This document shows positions 61,740 through 64,000 of a stretch of DNA of 64,000 nt, in pieces. Location of the stretch: assembly GCF_963576675.1 (NCBI RefSeq), contig NC_088910.1, positions 28,832,531 to 28,896,530 on the forward strand, read 5' to 3'. Origin of the DNA: Euphorbia lathyris. Taxonomy: Eukaryota; Streptophyta; Magnoliopsida; Malpighiales; Euphorbiaceae. Numbering within the stretch: position 1 is the stretch's first letter; each line of letters begins with the position of its first letter. Both the position numbers and the translations under genes were made by a program. Below the pieces are notes generated by a model. That model was given only the letters and a program-made list of their open reading frames with translations. It searched no databases and was not told the DNA's origin.

Positions 61740-64000
61740 AAGTGAAAGTGCAGTATCGTTCCCACGAGGATGATGATTATAAGTACTAATCTTTTTGCTT
61801 ACTATCTATTATTTAAGCAATCAAAAGGTAGAGTTTGTTGGGTAACCAAGTTAAGACTTAATTAACAAATGAAATGAAAACTAGACAAATAAAGTGAGAA
61901 ATTACTATAGTGGAAGAAACTAAGGCTTTAACTTCACTTAACTTCTTTGCTTGGTAATAACACTTAACCATTTTTAAGTTGTTTTATCATTTCTAAGATG
62001 ACGATTTTTCTTATTCTCGAGATTAATTCTAAACTCTCAATTAATTACTTTACCTTGGTCCGGCTAAAGTAATTAATCTAGAGAAGCATTAAGTTTTATT
62101 AATCTAAACCTTTTTAACCTACTTTACCTTGGTCCGGCTAAAGTGATTACTTGATTCAAGAAAAACCGCTCGAGTAATTAGTTCTAAACTTTCGATTAAT
62201 TACTTCACTTTGGTTTGGCTCAAGTAATTAATCCAAATAAGCATTAAGTTTTCTTAATTCCAAACTTTTGATTTATTACTTCACTTTGGTCCGGCTCAAG
62301 TAATAAATCTAAGATTTGTAATAAGATTCATGAAAAACCTTGGAAAACCAATAAGCCATACTAAATGGTCATTAGGTCCAACTTATGAGTTTCGATTAAT
62401 CAATTTAATCACGGTCAATATAAACAATTAATTATATTCGAGTTGGGATTTGTTCCATCTCCAACAAGCATTAAGAATCATGAGTTAGTTCTTAAAAGAA
62501 TAAACATAACTTAATTAGGTTACCACATAATTAAGGTTAAGATCTGCTTTTAGCCTTAGTTAAGGGGTTTTAGCCCATGATTATATTAAAACACACCTTA
62601 GAAATACATATAATAGAGTTCATAGTAATAAAAGAAATCAAAGTTTAGATGAAACCGCTATGACAATTGTCGAACGGACTTTCTTGGTGACTTGAAACTT
62701 ACTTTTATTGGATGAACTTTTGCACAAACAATAACTTGAGCATAATAACAACAATTACAAAAGCAAACACAAATGATTCTTGAAGAAAAGAATCAACAAA
62801 CTAACATGAAAGAGGGAAGAATTAAGCCTAAGCTTGGTGTGTCTTCAAATGGCTCCCAATGTCTCCTTTTATAGTAAAATGGAACATATGCTTCCAAAGA
62901 CAAAGTCTTATTATGTCCCCCAACCCCCTAATCTTCCAAATTCAACTATAAAGATGATGGTGGAAGACTTTGACAATTTAGGAGTTGAAAATGTGTAAAG
63001 GTGGGAAAGCAATCTTAGGCTTCAACATATACATCAACTTAGGACAATATTTTGAGCCTGTTACACTTCGAATTTGGAGATGATCATTATTAGTCATTTG
63101 TTCATCTATCTATTAGCTTTCCAACTCATTTTGAATCGCCTCAATCCAAGTTTGTATGAGAGAGATACGATTAAAATATGAAAATGTGTCAAATCTTCCC
63201 CTTAATATGAGCAAGTGACTTTCCACCTACAACTCCCATCTTGGCGAGATGCCTTTACTAATTTTTATTATAAATAAATCATAAAACTATGGATCTTACA
63301 TTATTCAGGATCCAATGGCCCTGAACATGCATGAAATTGAATAAAAATGTTTGAAAAACCCCTAAATGCCCAAGTTTTACCCATCCCCTTGCAACCGTAT
63401 GGTGTATGATAGTGAAGCCTCACCCGTACTTTACTCATAGGCAGGGGCAGATGCTCTAAACCTTATGACATATGCTTCTACATGATGATTCAAAAAATTT
63501 GGTGGTGAACGAGTCATTGAAAAACTTTTAAACGACTCCAAACAGGAGCAAATGTTGATAAAACATAACTTATATGAAATACCTAAAGTTACGTGTCAAA
63601 CCCGACCAAAAATAAGATCAGATAAGATGGTGAGACATTACCACTGACTTATTATATAAACCAGTAGCAGTATCTCTCAAATAAGGAGAAAAATCAAAGC
63701 AAAAACCAAATCCTGGTTTAAAGCTAAAATGACCTACATAATCCGTTTCCAGCCTAACTTTTTCATACGGAGTCCGATTAAAGCGATACCCCTGGAAACG
63801 TAAGACAAAAATAAAGAACTTTCATTTAGGACTCTAGGACAGATTCGGCTTATATCTGGTCGAAAAATGCATCACAAGGTTCAGATATGAATTTGATTTT
63901 CCAGCAGCACCTATATAGACAATTCTCTATATCTCTAGCTCAAAGTTATGACTTACTCATAACCCATATCACACAATTCCACAAGTTCTCAACTTCAACT
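61740..64000. other. Non-coding, probably LTR-retroelement-derived DNA
   Basis: Apart from the stem-loop repeats there is no open frame. Segments such as gttcccacgagga (about 61760) and the translation-free, moderately AT-rich composition suggest LTR or untranslated retroelement DNA. I could not identify ends or a family. Confidence 0.35.
62010..62310 (+). repeat. Repeated stem-loop units around a TTGGTCCGGCT loop
   Basis: Four units are centred at about 62057, 62132, 62213 and 62290. The first reads TTACTTTACCTTGGTCCGGC followed by TAAAGTAA, an 8-bp stem with a 12-nt loop. The others keep ACTT...AAGT arms. Between units is an aagcattaagttt(t/c)ttaat segment. No protein is coded. Confidence 0.7.

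Overview
The window is nuclear DNA of a dicot plant. It holds one complete host gene, the 26-exon gene for CPSF160 (cleavage and polyadenylation specificity factor 160 kDa subunit, minus strand, 41946-58280). The rest is AT-rich intergenic DNA packed with decayed and nested transposable elements. GT-AG introns, plant retrotransposon lineages (Ty1/copia, Tat-lineage and Athila-like Ty3/gypsy, L1-type LINEs), MITEs and SINEs all point to a plant. I could not settle the species.

Layout. 1-4208: 5' part of a Ty1/copia element on the minus strand (LTR, PBS, gag-protease-integrase, start of RT), cut by the window edge. 4979-6480: a second, older copia RT-RNase H remnant. 6481-7980: LTR-like fragments. 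9776-10060: LINE 3' end. 10664-31038: a Tat-lineage Ty3/gypsy element of about 11.2 kb (minus strand, own LTRs and TSD). It carries gag-protease and RT-RNase H-second RNase H-integrase on the minus strand. A convergent two-gene cassette lies on the plus strand at its 3' end: a spliced Transposase_28-like coiled-coil gene and a CCHC-type gene, each behind its own TATA box. A 120-bp tandem array separates the two directions. An Athila-like element (19629-28796) is nested between the protease and RT parts; it is largely non-coding and carries four copies of a palindrome-rich module. 31390-32106: a long foldback element with 9-bp TSDs (Mutator type). 34374-35990: LINE. 36290-36620: LTR-like fragment. 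38483-38891: hAT-type non-autonomous element. 39393-39672: tRNA-derived SINE.

41946-58280: CPSF160. All 26 exons join in phase and give 1454 codons, close to the roughly 1440 residues known for plant CPSF160. Its introns hold an inverted pair of Au-like SINE fragments around exons 9-10, nested MITEs in intron 16, two inverted-repeat elements in intron 24, and a tandem duplication of the exon 3/intron 3 junction. 58724-60055: LINE remnant. 60060-61640: Sirevirus-like copia gag to integrase remnant on the plus strand. 61640-64000: non-coding DNA with a repeated stem-loop.

The point most worth a second look is the antisense cassette of the Tat element. Its second gene is an intact 230-codon frame with a CX2HX4HX4C knuckle of the same spacing as the element's own Gag. 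All junctions and homologies were read by eye; no alignment or database search was run.
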